Source: Akkermansiaceae bacterium (GTDB taxonomy: Bacteria > Verrucomicrobiota > Verrucomicrobiia > Verrucomicrobiales > Akkermansiaceae). From it: a stretch of 21,920 nucleotides of DNA. The DNA is taken from assembly GCA_028293225.1 (NCBI GenBank), contig JAQGPE010000536.1:1-21920 (forward strand), in the 5' to 3' direction. Position 1 is the stretch's first letter. Every line of letters starts with the position of its first letter. Positions 6,363 through 17,538 of this stretch are shown here, one piece after another. A model generated the notes under the pieces. The model worked only from the letters and a program-made list of their open reading frames with translations. It had not been told where the DNA came from and did no database searches. A program made the translations under genes and the position numbers.

Positions 6363-7246
6363 AAGGACATCCTCCCTCTCCTGCCGTAGCATGCCGATTG
6401 AAGCCAGGCAGCCTGCTGCTGGTCACCCTGCTGGGAGTGGCGGCCGGTACCGGCAGTGTTTTCTTGCGTCCGCGCAGCCCGGATCCCGTGGCCTCCGTTG
6501 CCGCGGCCTTCGGCCCTCATCCACCGCAGCAAACGGGTGCCACAACAGAAAGACCCGCAGAGGCCGAGCCTGCCAGGCAGCCGCCTCAAGACCTCGCCCG
6601 CATGATTCCCATCAAGCCCGGCAATCTCCAGCAGGTGGAGAGGAAGCTCCAGGATGAGATGGACGAAATGAAGCGCTCGGATCTCGGGAATGGCGAACTC
6701 TACCAAGGACTGCTCAGGACGCCCGATGCGCCGAGCCTGCGTGCACACGGCATCGACGCTGCGAAACTCAAACAGCTTCAGGACATCAGCGACCGCCACT
6801 CCAGCGAATGCTTCAAAGCCATGCACGATCGCATGCAGCGCGACTCCGCCCGGTCCGATCCGGAACACGGCGTGCTGGCCTGGATCATTCCCGGCGATCC
6901 CACGGCGGCAGAGGAAATGAAAGCGGCGCTCCGGAACGAACTGGCCACCGCGGCAGACCCTGAACTGGCTGACGAAATCATCACGGAGAAGGTTCTGCAG
7001 GGTAGGTTCGGCTATTTCGGCGCCACCGACACGCTCATCAGCGTCGAACTGCCCACCGATGATGCCGCGATCGGCAAAAAGCGCTACACCTACTCCGAAA
7101 GCGAGGGACGCGATCTGGGCCGAGTGAGCTTCAGCTATCGCAATCCCGAAACGAACCGAGCCGACAACGGCGCCCAGATGGACGCCACGCCGGAAGGCAT
7201 CAGCAGCTTTTACGGCGACTTCTTCACCGACCTGCTGAATCCCTGA
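6359..7246 (+). CDS. membrane-anchored helical protein, paralogue of the preceding gene
   Basis: Protein of 295 residues. A short basic N-terminus precedes one hydrophobic segment (about 19-38, SLLLVTLLGVAAGTGSVFL), then a Pro/Ala/Glu-rich linker (to about 80) and a globular helical domain (about 85-295). It has the motif order LKQLQDISDRHSSECFKAMHD, MKAALRNELATAADPELADEI, VSFSYRNPET and YGDFFTDLLNP. The same order occurs in the broken upstream gene, so a tandem duplication is likely. The ATG overlaps the upstream stop by 4 bases (ATGA), a translational-coupling arrangement. It would sit in the cytoplasmic membrane with the domain outside, or be exported. I recognise no characterised family. 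It ends 7 bases before the convergent giant secreted-protein gene. Confidence 0.75.
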   Translation: MKGHPPSPAVACRLKPGSLLLVTLLGVAAGTGSVFLRPRSPDPVASVAAAFGPHPPQQTGATTERPAEAEPARQPPQDLARMIPIKPGNLQQVERKLQDEMDEMKRSDLGNGELYQGLLRTPDAPSLRAHGIDAAKLKQLQDISDRHSSECFKAMHDRMQRDSARSDPEHGVLAWIIPGDPTAAEEMKAALRNELATAADPELADEIITEKVLQGRFGYFGATDTLISVELPTDDAAIGKKRYTYSESEGRDLGRVSFSYRNPETNRADNGAQMDATPEGISSFYGDFFTDLLNP

Positions 7247-7253
7247 CGCCGCC

Positions 7254-8984
7254 TCAAGGAGCCGTCTCCTGCACCTGTAGGCGCATGAAGCGGGCGGGAT
7301 GAGCGGGATCGGTGACGGAAAGAAAATCGCTGACCGTCACCTGCCGGCTTTCATCGCTGCCGCTTTCGGTCACGGAGGCTCCGCTGACCAGGACGCCATA
7401 CGGTGCGCCATTCACGCTGCTGGCGACATCGGTCCACGGCCCGCCCGGGGAGTCGGCGGCCTGCACCACGGCGGTGATGCCCGCTCGACCAGGATAGCGG
7501 TCGAACTGAAGCTGCAGGTGACCAGTGGCGTTGAAGCTGTAGTTCGGCAGCACGCTGAGCCCTGGAGCGCTTCCCATCGGATCTCCGCCCAGGGCGTATT
7601 CCATCACGTTGGTCAAGCCGTTGCCGTTCGGGTCGCCAGCCGGACAGCTGGCGGAGTTGGCCGCATCCTGGAGGTAGAGTTCTTGCCAGTCGGCAAAGGA
7701 AGCGGGCGGCAAATAGCCGATGCCGGTGACCATTAGGTCGAAATTGTTCTGATCAGCATCGTCACTACGCACCCGCAGCGTCGCGGTCTGCAATCCGCGC
7801 GAAGTTGGGGTATAGGTCACGGTAAAGGTCGCTACACCATTCCGCGGCGGCAGGACCGCAGGTACTCCGGCCGTATCGATGCTAAAGTCGCCGGGATTTC
7901 CGAGCAGGGAAATTTCGCCGAGATTCAGTGGCAGGATGCCGGTGTTCCGGATGGTAAGTTGCCGGCTGACCGGCGCGCTGCCCACATCCCGAAGTCCTAG
8001 ATCGACGCGGGAATCGACGACGACATAGACAAAATCATCTGCCTCGGCCGCCGATCTGACGGCCACCGGTCCGGCATGGGTGGGAACATTCACAAAGTCG
8101 TCTGAAGGATAGAGCTGCCCCATCGTTCCGAGGGCGAACAGCCGCGAAACACCGGCAGAGATGGACCGAACATGGAAAGGCAGCTTCTGAATCAGAGGAC
8201 TTGGATACCAGCTTCTCACAATCGTTCCATCCTCCCGGAGGGCGGAAACGCTATAGTAGGAGGCTGCGATCGATTTGAATGGCCCAAGGGCGGCCTGAAA
8301 GCTGTCAGGCCTGTCCGACGCCCCCCACGAAACGATCGTGCCGTCACTCCTGAGGGCGAGGGTGTAGGTGAGTGGAGCATTGTTGGGGTAGAAGAAATCG
8401 GAGGGACACGAGGAAATGGCGACCACATGGTCCAGGCCGGGCGGCACGGCAGTCCAGCCATAGGCAGCCTGACCCCACATCACCACCGTGCCATCGCTTT
8501 TAAGAGCTGCGGAGGTGTGAACTCCGGCGGAAATCGCAGTGACCCCGGTGAGATCGGCCGGGACATCGCACTGACCGTAGGCGTTGGAGCCCCAGCTCAC
8601 CACCGTCCCGTCGGACTTCAAGGCCATCAAGTGGTCATATCCGGCGGAAACCTGGGAAACGCCAGTCAATCCGGCAGGCGGCAGTGGATATAGTGAGACC
8701 ACGGTGCCGTCGGTTTTCAAGGCCACAGCGAGATTGTGACTCGCGGAGATTTCGGCAACTCCTCTGAACCCGGTGAGAAGTTTGTAATGAATAGGGTCAC
8801 CGAAGGGGATGTTCCGCTCTTCCACCACTCCCGACAGCAGGAGGTCCCCTCGCTCCGGCTCCACGCTCCGGCTCCACGCTGATCTCCGGCCCCTGAGCTT
8901 CACCTTTGAGGTTGACGATGAACGTTTTTTCATCCGCGTCGTTGCTGTAAATGGACAGTACCGCGCTGAGCATACCGGTGGCAA
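7254..8984 (-). CDS. C-terminal part of a split giant RCC1/Hydin-type secreted protein
   Basis: The meaningful translation runs from about base 8880 down to 7254. Residues upstream of RSVEPERG are out-of-frame noise, so the ATG at 8984 is unlikely to be real. The first part holds RCC1-type repeats with the signature ALKSDGTVVSWG and AVALKTDGTVV, each about 50 residues. It is followed by a choice-of-anchor-D / ASPM-SPD-2-Hydin-like domain (RQLTIRNTGILPLNLGEISL ... TVTYTPTSRG) and a C-terminal module with DPNGNGLTNVMEYALGGDP, a Ca-binding-like end found on many large secreted proteins of Verrucomicrobiota. Deleting one copy of the 13-bp repeat at 8852-8877 puts it in frame with 8797-11523. The joined protein would have about 1,418 residues. 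No PEP-CTERM or LPXTG anchor is seen. Confidence 0.8.
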   Translation of the reverse strand: MPPVCSARYCPFTATTRMKKRSSSTSKVKLRGRRSAWSRSVEPERGDLLLSGVVEERNIPFGDPIHYKLLTGFRGVAEISASHNLAVALKTDGTVVSLYPLPPAGLTGVSQVSAGYDHLMALKSDGTVVSWGSNAYGQCDVPADLTGVTAISAGVHTSAALKSDGTVVMWGQAAYGWTAVPPGLDHVVAISSCPSDFFYPNNAPLTYTLALRSDGTIVSWGASDRPDSFQAALGPFKSIAASYYSVSALREDGTIVRSWYPSPLIQKLPFHVRSISAGVSRLFALGTMGQLYPSDDFVNVPTHAGPVAVRSAAEADDFVYVVVDSRVDLGLRDVGSAPVSRQLTIRNTGILPLNLGEISLLGNPGDFSIDTAGVPAVLPPRNGVATFTVTYTPTSRGLQTATLRVRSDDADQNNFDLMVTGIGYLPPASFADWQELYLQDAANSASCPAGDPNGNGLTNVMEYALGGDPMGSAPGLSVLPNYSFNATGHLQLQFDRYPGRAGITAVVQAADSPGGPWTDVASSVNGAPYGVLVSGASVTESGSDESRQVTVSDFLSVTDPAHPARFMRLQVQETAP

Positions 8985-11523
8985 AGCGGGGCGTCAGAGC
9001 AACCGTAAGAGTGGTGCTGGCGCCAGGCGCGAGGGGGCCAGGTAGAGCCGAATCCACATTGAAATCCACCGCTTGGGATCCGCCGAGCTCCGGGCCATAG
9101 AGGAAGAGATCGACGTTGCCGGTGTTCTGGATCGTGATCGTCTGGGGAGCGCCGACGGTGCCTGTCAGGGCCTTCGGCAGAGTCACGGACCCGTTGCCGC
9201 TGGCAAGCTCAGTGGTCCCGGAGAAAACGCTGATCTCCGGGGTGTCAGAGAATCCCTGTCCTTTCAGGCTGACCGAAAAATCGCTGCGGTTCGGATCATT
9301 GTTCGGCACCCGCAGCGTCGCAATCCGGACGCCCTGTCCGTGAGGAGTGAAAGACACGGTGAATGTTGCCTTGCCTGACTCCCCGGCGAGGACCGAGGGA
9401 ACATTCACGGCGTCGACAGAGAAATCCTGTGCATTCGGTCCATCGAGGGTAACGCCGCTCAGATCCAGCGGCTGAGAACCGATGCTGCGAATGGTAAAGG
9501 TCTTTGGACTGCTTGAGCTGGAAACGAGCCGGCGCTCAAACTCGACGGTGGAATCCGCCACAGCGGTGACATAGTATTTCCCACCGGAGACCGATTTGAC
9601 GGCCGTAAGACCATCGAACGTATTGAAGGAGGAAGAAGCTGCCCAGCCCGCAACCGTTCTGTCCGATTTGAGGGCCACGGCGGCGCTGGTCGAAGTCGCC
9701 ACCGCCACGACATTCGCCAGACCTGCGGGTGGTTGAAACGTGCCGGAGAATCCCTCATTTCTAAATGATACCGTGCCGGTGCGGAGGAGGGCCAGACTGC
9801 TGTTACTAACAGCCGAAAATGCACTGACATTCTTGAGGCCGTTGAGATAGAAGGAATGGCTGCTTGCATTGGGTCCCCTCTCAAAAACGGTTCCATCCCC
9901 CTTCAGTGCAAAGGTCGTATTGTCGGAAGCGCCAATACCAGTGATGCCGCTGAGATCGGTGATGTTCAGCTGCCCCTGGTTCCCGAAACCCCAGCCAACC
10001 ACCGTGCCGTCGTTTTTCAGCGCGACCACGTGCGAGTTCCCAGCCGCGATGTCGACGACGCCGCTCAGGCCGACCGGTGGGGACTGAACGCCGTTTGCCT
10101 TGGTGCCCCAGAACACAAGAGAGCCATCCTCTTTCAGCGCCACAGAGAGATGGTCGCCGGCAGCGATTTTTCTAACGCCCGTTAATCCCCGCGGCACATC
10201 GGTCTCCCCCGAACCGCCAGTGGCGCCCCAGGCGACGACGGTGCCGTCTTTCTTCAAAGCGAGGGCATGATAGAGCCCCGCAGCCACCGTCTGCACGGTG
10301 TCGAGACCGTTCGGAACGCCGAACGAGCCGCTCGACACCAGAGCCTGGTTCGAGAAAAGAGGCACTCCCGCAGGCTGCTCAATCCGGATCTCCCGCCCGG
10401 GAGTTCTTCCCGACAGATTGACATCAAACGTCCCCACGAGAGGGTCGTTGGTCACGATGCGCAGCAGCCCGCTCCGGCGGCCGGCGATCACCGGAGAAAA
10501 CCGCACGGTAAAGGTGGCGGAGTCGCCGGCAGCGATGGATGACGGAACGGGTCCTTCCAGCGAGAATAGGTTGCGATCAATCCCGCCGATCGTCGCTTTG
10601 ACCGAGGTCAGCGGCGAGACGCCCAGGCTCTTCAGGGTGAAGACCATCGACGAGCTTTCACCCGGCGCCACGCGGTCGAGACTGACCGTCGATCCGGGAG
10701 CCAGCGGAACGTCGGCGGACTGCTCCACCGCCAAGCGCGAGGCCGAAAGCAACAGGTCATTCAGGCTGAATTGTCCGGCAGCGAATGTGAAGAAACGGAA
10801 CTCATCCACATTCCCCACGAACGAGACCGGCAACGGGGACGAAGGAAGGGCAACCTGGTAGCAGCCGATGGAACCTTGGAAGTAGGAAGACGAATAGGAG
10901 GACGGAGGATAGACCGGCGTCAGGGAAGAACTGCCTGCAGCCTGGCCATTGACGTAGAGGGTCGCGATCCCGCCATTTCTCACCAGTGCGATATGACTCC
11001 AGGTATTTTGAGGCAGCGGACCATCTCCAAAGAAAGTCCCGTTGATGGCGGCCCGGCAGCGGCCGCCATCCTGGAAAATACCCCATCCGCCGACGCCGGG
11101 ATCCCCGAAGCAGATGATGCCGCGCATGCCAGTCCCGGCAGAAGCAGAAGGCCTTACCCAAGCTTCCGCTCCAAAGTTGTCTTGTGACGTCGTGGAGGAA
11201 GCCGTGAGCTGGCAATCCCCCCGGGACAGGTAGATGCTACGGTTACTCCCGGTCCGGTCTGCGGCCTCAGGACTGACGTCTGTCGAGTAGTAGGCGGTCG
11301 AAGTGACTCCCACCGAATAGATGCCGGAGGAAGAGGAAGGAGAGCTGATGCCCGAAGTCGCCATTGCCAGGCCGGTCGTATCTCCCGGATCCCTTTCACC
11401 CATCGGCAGATACTGGGAAGTACTGACGATCCCAGACGAACTGGATGACAGCAGAATCAGGAAGCCGAGGCCGAGCGCAGGGATAAGGCGTGATTTCCGG
11501 AGGACGGAAGACAGAAAATTCAT
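8797..11523 (-). CDS. N-terminal part of a giant secreted LamG/RCC1/Hydin-domain protein
   Basis: The start at 11523 gives a signal peptide (SRLIPALGLGFLILLSSSSS, residues 11-30). Next come a LamG/concanavalin-like domain (about 85-255, with NTWSHIALVRNGGIATLYVNG), a Hydin-like choice-of-anchor-D domain (about 262-372), an RCC1 repeat block (about 400-660, with AALKSDRTVAGW and VALKNDGTVVGWG repeats) and two more Hydin-like domains (about 665-756 and 763-875). From residue 888 the frame turns to GAGARGPPAV noise and stops, because a 13-bp tandem duplication shifts it; the true continuation is in the ORF ending at 7254. The architecture suggests a cell-surface or extracellular adhesion or scaffold protein. 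RCC1 here is a propeller fold, not evidence of nucleotide exchange. A 152-bp gap separates it from the kinase gene upstream on the same strand. Confidence 0.88.
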   Translation of the reverse strand: MNFLSSVLRKSRLIPALGLGFLILLSSSSSGIVSTSQYLPMGERDPGDTTGLAMATSGISSPSSSSGIYSVGVTSTAYYSTDVSPEAADRTGSNRSIYLSRGDCQLTASSTTSQDNFGAEAWVRPSASAGTGMRGIICFGDPGVGGWGIFQDGGRCRAAINGTFFGDGPLPQNTWSHIALVRNGGIATLYVNGQAAGSSSLTPVYPPSSYSSSYFQGSIGCYQVALPSSPLPVSFVGNVDEFRFFTFAAGQFSLNDLLLSASRLAVEQSADVPLAPGSTVSLDRVAPGESSSMVFTLKSLGVSPLTSVKATIGGIDRNLFSLEGPVPSSIAAGDSATFTVRFSPVIAGRRSGLLRIVTNDPLVGTFDVNLSGRTPGREIRIEQPAGVPLFSNQALVSSGSFGVPNGLDTVQTVAAGLYHALALKKDGTVVAWGATGGSGETDVPRGLTGVRKIAAGDHLSVALKEDGSLVFWGTKANGVQSPPVGLSGVVDIAAGNSHVVALKNDGTVVGWGFGNQGQLNITDLSGITGIGASDNTTFALKGDGTVFERGPNASSHSFYLNGLKNVSAFSAVSNSSLALLRTGTVSFRNEGFSGTFQPPAGLANVVAVATSTSAAVALKSDRTVAGWAASSSFNTFDGLTAVKSVSGGKYYVTAVADSTVEFERRLVSSSSSPKTFTIRSIGSQPLDLSGVTLDGPNAQDFSVDAVNVPSVLAGESGKATFTVSFTPHGQGVRIATLRVPNNDPNRSDFSVSLKGQGFSDTPEISVFSGTTELASGNGSVTLPKALTGTVGAPQTITIQNTGNVDLFLYGPELGGSQAVDFNVDSALPGPLAPGASTTLTVALTPRFATGMLSAVLSIYSNDADEKTFIVNLKGEAQGPEISVEPERGAGARGPPAVGSGGRAEHPLR
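8852..8877. repeat. 13-bp tandem duplication that breaks the giant secreted-protein gene
   Basis: GCTCCGGCTCCAC occurs twice head to tail (8852-8864 and 8865-8877) with GCT starting a third partial copy. Thirteen is not a multiple of three. With a single copy, the minus-strand translation reads EISVEPERGDLLLSGVVEERN without a break, joining the two halves of the gene. Confidence 0.9.
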
Positions 11524-11675
11524 GTTCGGGGAGAGAAACAGGGCGGGCCGTTCTTTCAGGGATTCCCGGCGCTGGAAAGCGGGAAGTGGTGACGAGCCCT
11601 ACCCTCGCAAGATATCAGAGAACCCGATGCCTCAGAAGCAAGACTTCCTCTTGATGGTGCTACCCGCCCTCCCCC
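11524..11675. other. 152-bp gap between kinase stop and secreted-protein start
   Basis: No gene is seen. This is the likely leader of the minus-strand giant secreted-protein gene. I could not identify a convincing promoter or a terminator with a T-run for the kinase gene. A GC-rich inverted repeat (CCTCCGCC with GGCGGAGG, about 11681-11698) lies just inside the kinase C-terminus. Confidence 0.3.
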
Positions 11676-15239
<3,564 letters not shown>

Positions 15240-15422
15240 GCTTGTGCGTATTTTCCAGCGGGCGGATTCCACCCGCTCCACTTGGCGTGGGAAGGCGCTC
15301 CGCAGAGCATATTACAAATCTTTTGACGGGTGGAAAGCCGGGTAGTTGGAATTTCAGGGAAACTTAGACGCTTCGGCAACTTCAGAGTCTCGCGGAGGCA
15401 CGGACCGAGGTTGCCGGGATGC
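15240..15422. promoter_or_regulatory. upstream region of the histidine kinase gene
   Basis: On the minus strand, TTTCCA and TAATAT occur 16 bases apart (TAATAT reads as ATATTA at about 15309-15314 on the plus strand). This would place a transcript start about 60 bases before ATG 15239. The -35 match is poor, so this is only a candidate promoter. Nothing else is evident. Confidence 0.25.
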
Positions 15423-15827
15423 CTATCGCGACAGGCGTCCCGTGAGCGGGTCGACATGCAGGCGGAGGAAGCTGGCGGGCGCAGGCATCCTGCGGATCCA
15501 CCAGAGGTCGCCGGAGTGGCCGGTGACGACGATTTCATCAAATGAGCGGGCACAGGGCACGAAGCGGCGGAACCAGGTGCCGACGGGGGGATTCTGCGCC
15601 GGGTCGAAGCTGGTCCAGTAGCCGTCGTGCTGCTCGCGGTAGATGCTTTCAAACCACGGGATCCTGCCGCCGGCGCCGAAGGCGAGCTCCAGAAAGTAGC
15701 GGCCCTGGGAGTCGAAGTGATGGTAGGAAAAATCCGGCAGCGTGACATTCGCCGTGGTGCCGCGCACCTCCCAGGTGCCGACCAGCCAGCCGGGCTGGAG
15801 GGAGGAAGAAGAGGCGCTGCGATTCAT
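15423..15827 (-). CDS. small hypothetical protein
   Basis: Protein of 134 residues starting with ATG at 15827 and ending TAG. It has no signal peptide or membrane segment. The N-terminal half has a GTWEVRG turn followed by alternating aromatic residues (FSYHHFDSQGRYFLELAFG), which looks like the opening of a small beta-barrel or lipocalin-like fold. The second half has WFRRFVPC, FDEIVVTGHSGDLWWIRRM and LRLHVDPLTGRL. This fold reading is weak and I do not recognise a family. It lies upstream of the histidine kinase on the same strand, with a gap of about 180 bases, so co-transcription is possible but not shown. Confidence 0.6.
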   Translation of the reverse strand: MNRSASSSSLQPGWLVGTWEVRGTTANVTLPDFSYHHFDSQGRYFLELAFGAGGRIPWFESIYREQHDGYWTSFDPAQNPPVGTWFRRFVPCARSFDEIVVTGHSGDLWWIRRMPAPASFLRLHVDPLTGRLSR

Positions 15828-15941
15828 CGTTCAGAGGCTCCGGCGTAAAGCATCCACCGGAATTCCCGGGCACTGCGACCCAATCAGAAAAAGCCAGCGG
15901 GTCAAGACAGAGGGAAGCCCGGAAGCCATTGCCGGTAACGG

Positions 15942-15980
15942 GGGCTGGCGCCGGGAATGGGGGATTCCTGGCGCCGGCTC
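15942..15980. promoter_or_regulatory. long hairpin, 17-position stem with a five-G loop
   Basis: GGGCTGGCGCCGGGAAT (15942-15958) pairs with ATTCCTGGCGCCGGCTC (15964-15980) if three G-T wobbles are allowed, around the loop GGGGG. No T-run follows on the plus strand. On the minus strand it lies upstream of the small gene at 15827. Its role is unknown; it could be an RNA structure or a repeat-type hairpin. Confidence 0.5.
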
Positions 15981-16088
15981 GGGCCGGTCTCGGGGGGGGA
16001 GACGGACCATTTGGGGGGATGCTATCGTTCGGGGGGTGAACGTCAGCGCTCGGCCTTGCGGGGGTGCTTCGTGCTGACGGTCCAACCA

Positions 16089-16139
16089 TGTCCGATTTCC
16101 CCCCGCCCCACCATACCGCTATCGCGGGGGCGCGATGAC
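16089..16139 (+). repeat. copy B of a dispersed 51-bp block
   Basis: Gapless partner of 4936-4986: TGTCCGATTT, then a divergent C-rich middle, then ATACCGCT, TCGCGGGG and CGCGAT shared. ATCGCG and CGCGAT flank a GGGG loop, so the same small hairpin as in copy A can form with one more pair. Confidence 0.55.
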
Positions 16140-16184
16140 GGAGGCGGGGGCGCGATCACGGAGGCGGGGCGCGATCACGGATGG
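16125..16184 (+). repeat. three tandem copies of a 20-bp repeat
   Basis: Units at 16125-16144, 16145-16164 and 16165-16184 follow the pattern CGGGGGCGCGATCACGGAGG, with one C/G change in the first and a lost G plus gained T in the third. The first unit overlaps the end of the dispersed block, so the block's CGCGATCAC end appears to have been amplified here. Confidence 0.8.
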
Positions 16185-16308
16185 AGCGGAGTTTGAAAGC
16201 AGCACACCTCCTTTGACGCTCATTTTACCCACTGCTGCTGGACGCCCTTTCAGAGGCCTTTACCGTCGGGCGCAGACAGCCACGTGTCGCTCCTTCTCCG
16301 CCTATCTC

Positions 16309-17481
16309 ATGAAAAAACGCTCCATGATTCTCGCTGCCACCGTGGCAACTTTTGGGTGCGCCTGGCCCTGCTTGACCCGGGCGGCGGAGCCTGCGACGCC
16401 GGCTACGGAAGCCTCTGCGATCAGAGCCCGGATGGCGGCGGACAAAGCGAGGGAGATCGACAACGACGCCAAACGGCGTTCCAAAGAGTTGCTGGCGGCG
16501 GGCACTGCGAACGATCAGGGGAAATATTCAGCCGGCCTCCGGAGTGCCCTCGACCGGTTCGAAGGGAATCCCGAGGTGGTGCTGGAATCCTGCGTGCCTC
16601 TGCTCCACAGCCAGGACCCATTCATCCGCTGCAGGACGGCGCAGATGTTCATGGTGGCCGGCTTTCACCCGGCAGAGTCCTCCAGGATCCTGCTGGAAAT
16701 CCTGAACCGGCCGGAGCGGATCCCATGGACCGACAGCGAAGCCGGCGAAGCCGGCGAGGACGGCGAGGACGGCAATGCCAGCGCAATCGATTTGCGGCGC
16801 ACGGCTGCGGAAACTCTCACCCGCTTCCACGTGAAGGAAGCGGCGGACGGCATCTGGAAGCTCTATCAATCGGAAAAAAGCACGGACCTGCTCCTGCTGC
16901 TTTCGGATCTGGACGACAGCCGCTGTGTCCCGGAGATCCCCCTGGATCTGAACATCCTCAACTTTACCGAGCCGCTCGGAAAATTCAAAGTGGCTGCGGC
17001 GAGGAAGCCACTGGAGGAAATCAGCAGGGTGCGCGAACAGTCCGGGAGACCCCGCACCGCCGCCATCGAGAGGGCGCTCTATCGGATCACCGGCGACGAG
17101 CAGCACCTGGACTATCTCATCGAGCACCGCTGCCTGGAGCAGATCCTCGGCTTGAAGTCGCCGAAAGTGGACGACTATCTCGCGAAGTGTCTCGTTTCAG
17201 ACGACGACGCGAACGCCGCCAATCTCGTTTTCATCTATCGTCACCTGCAAAATCCCGGATCGCCCGATGAACTTCAGGCGATCCGAAATCTGCTCGCCAA
17301 CTCGAAGTCTGCCGGTCCCGTCCCGATGGACACGGTTCTGCGGGTCGCAGCCCATCTGAAAAATCCGGAGATCGACCGGCTTGGAGAGGAATACGACCGG
17401 AAATTCCAGGAAGATCTCTGGAGCCGCTACTATAACCGCCGGAATTGGCCGCTCCTCGATGAGCGGCTGCCGAATCCCTGA
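16309..17481 (+). CDS. exported protein with HEAT-like helical repeats, unknown function
   Basis: Protein of 390 residues from ATG 16309. A clear signal peptide (MKKRSMILAATVATFG, cleavage near TRAA-EP, about residue 26) fixes this start; the longer open frame to 16135 only covers the repeat region. The mature part is almost wholly helical, with repeating pairs such as PEVVLESCVPLLHSQDPFIRCRTAQMF, RRTAAETLTRFHVKEAADGIW and STDLLLLLSDLDDSRCVPEIP, which resemble HEAT/armadillo-type repeats that bind protein partners. Residues about 144-155 are an acidic EAG-EAG-EDG-EDG run encoded by four 9-bp repeats. No catalytic motif is seen. The gene stands alone on its strand and converges with the peptidase-like gene 57 bases on. 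Confidence 0.72.
   Translation: MKKRSMILAATVATFGCAWPCLTRAAEPATPATEASAIRARMAADKAREIDNDAKRRSKELLAAGTANDQGKYSAGLRSALDRFEGNPEVVLESCVPLLHSQDPFIRCRTAQMFMVAGFHPAESSRILLEILNRPERIPWTDSEAGEAGEDGEDGNASAIDLRRTAAETLTRFHVKEAADGIWKLYQSEKSTDLLLLLSDLDDSRCVPEIPLDLNILNFTEPLGKFKVAAARKPLEEISRVREQSGRPRTAAIERALYRITGDEQHLDYLIEHRCLEQILGLKSPKVDDYLAKCLVSDDDANAANLVFIYRHLQNPGSPDELQAIRNLLANSKSAGPVPMDTVLRVAAHLKNPEIDRLGEEYDRKFQEDLWSRYYNRRNWPLLDERLPNP
16738..16773. repeat. four 9-bp coding repeats (EAG/EDG)
   Basis: GAAGCCGGC occurs twice and GAGGACGGC twice in direct succession (16738-16773), inserting a length-variable acidic Gly-rich loop into the helical-repeat protein without changing frame. Confidence 0.85.
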
Positions 17482-17538
17482 TCGCCCCGAAGGAGGCCGG
17501 GCCAGCGGGCTGCGGCTCCGGCTCAGAACTTCAGGCGC

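Larger units (their letters stand above)
15828..16308 (+). other. 481-bp structured non-coding region before an exported-protein gene
   Basis: No convincing coding sequence. It contains a long hairpin (15942-15980), an eight-G tract flanked by GTCTC and GAGAC (about 15987-16004), further G-tracts at 16013-16018, 16031-16036 and 16060-16064, a 7-bp inverted repeat (CGTCAGC 16041-16047, GCTGACG 16073-16079), a copy of the 51-bp block (16089-16139) and three 20-bp tandem repeats (16125-16184). The order hairpin, GGGGGGATG, CGGGGGGTG, block, signal-peptide gene matches 4834-5066. Confidence 0.55.

Noticed and set aside
15992..16064. Possible G-quadruplex from four G-tracts
   Set aside because: The loops between tracts are about 12 to 23 bases, too long for a standard stable quadruplex; noted only as shared G-tracts.
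15649..16089. Minus-strand Pro-rich frame covering the non-coding region before 16309
   Set aside because: Composition is Pro/Arg/Ala-rich without structure, and it runs out of frame over the small gene at 15423-15827.
16125..16184. Possible CRISPR array
   Set aside because: The 20-bp units are directly adjacent without unique spacers, and no cas genes are present.
16135..16308. Open frame extending the gene at 16309 upstream
   Set aside because: It only translates the tandem 20-bp repeats and leader; the signal peptide fixes the start at 16309.
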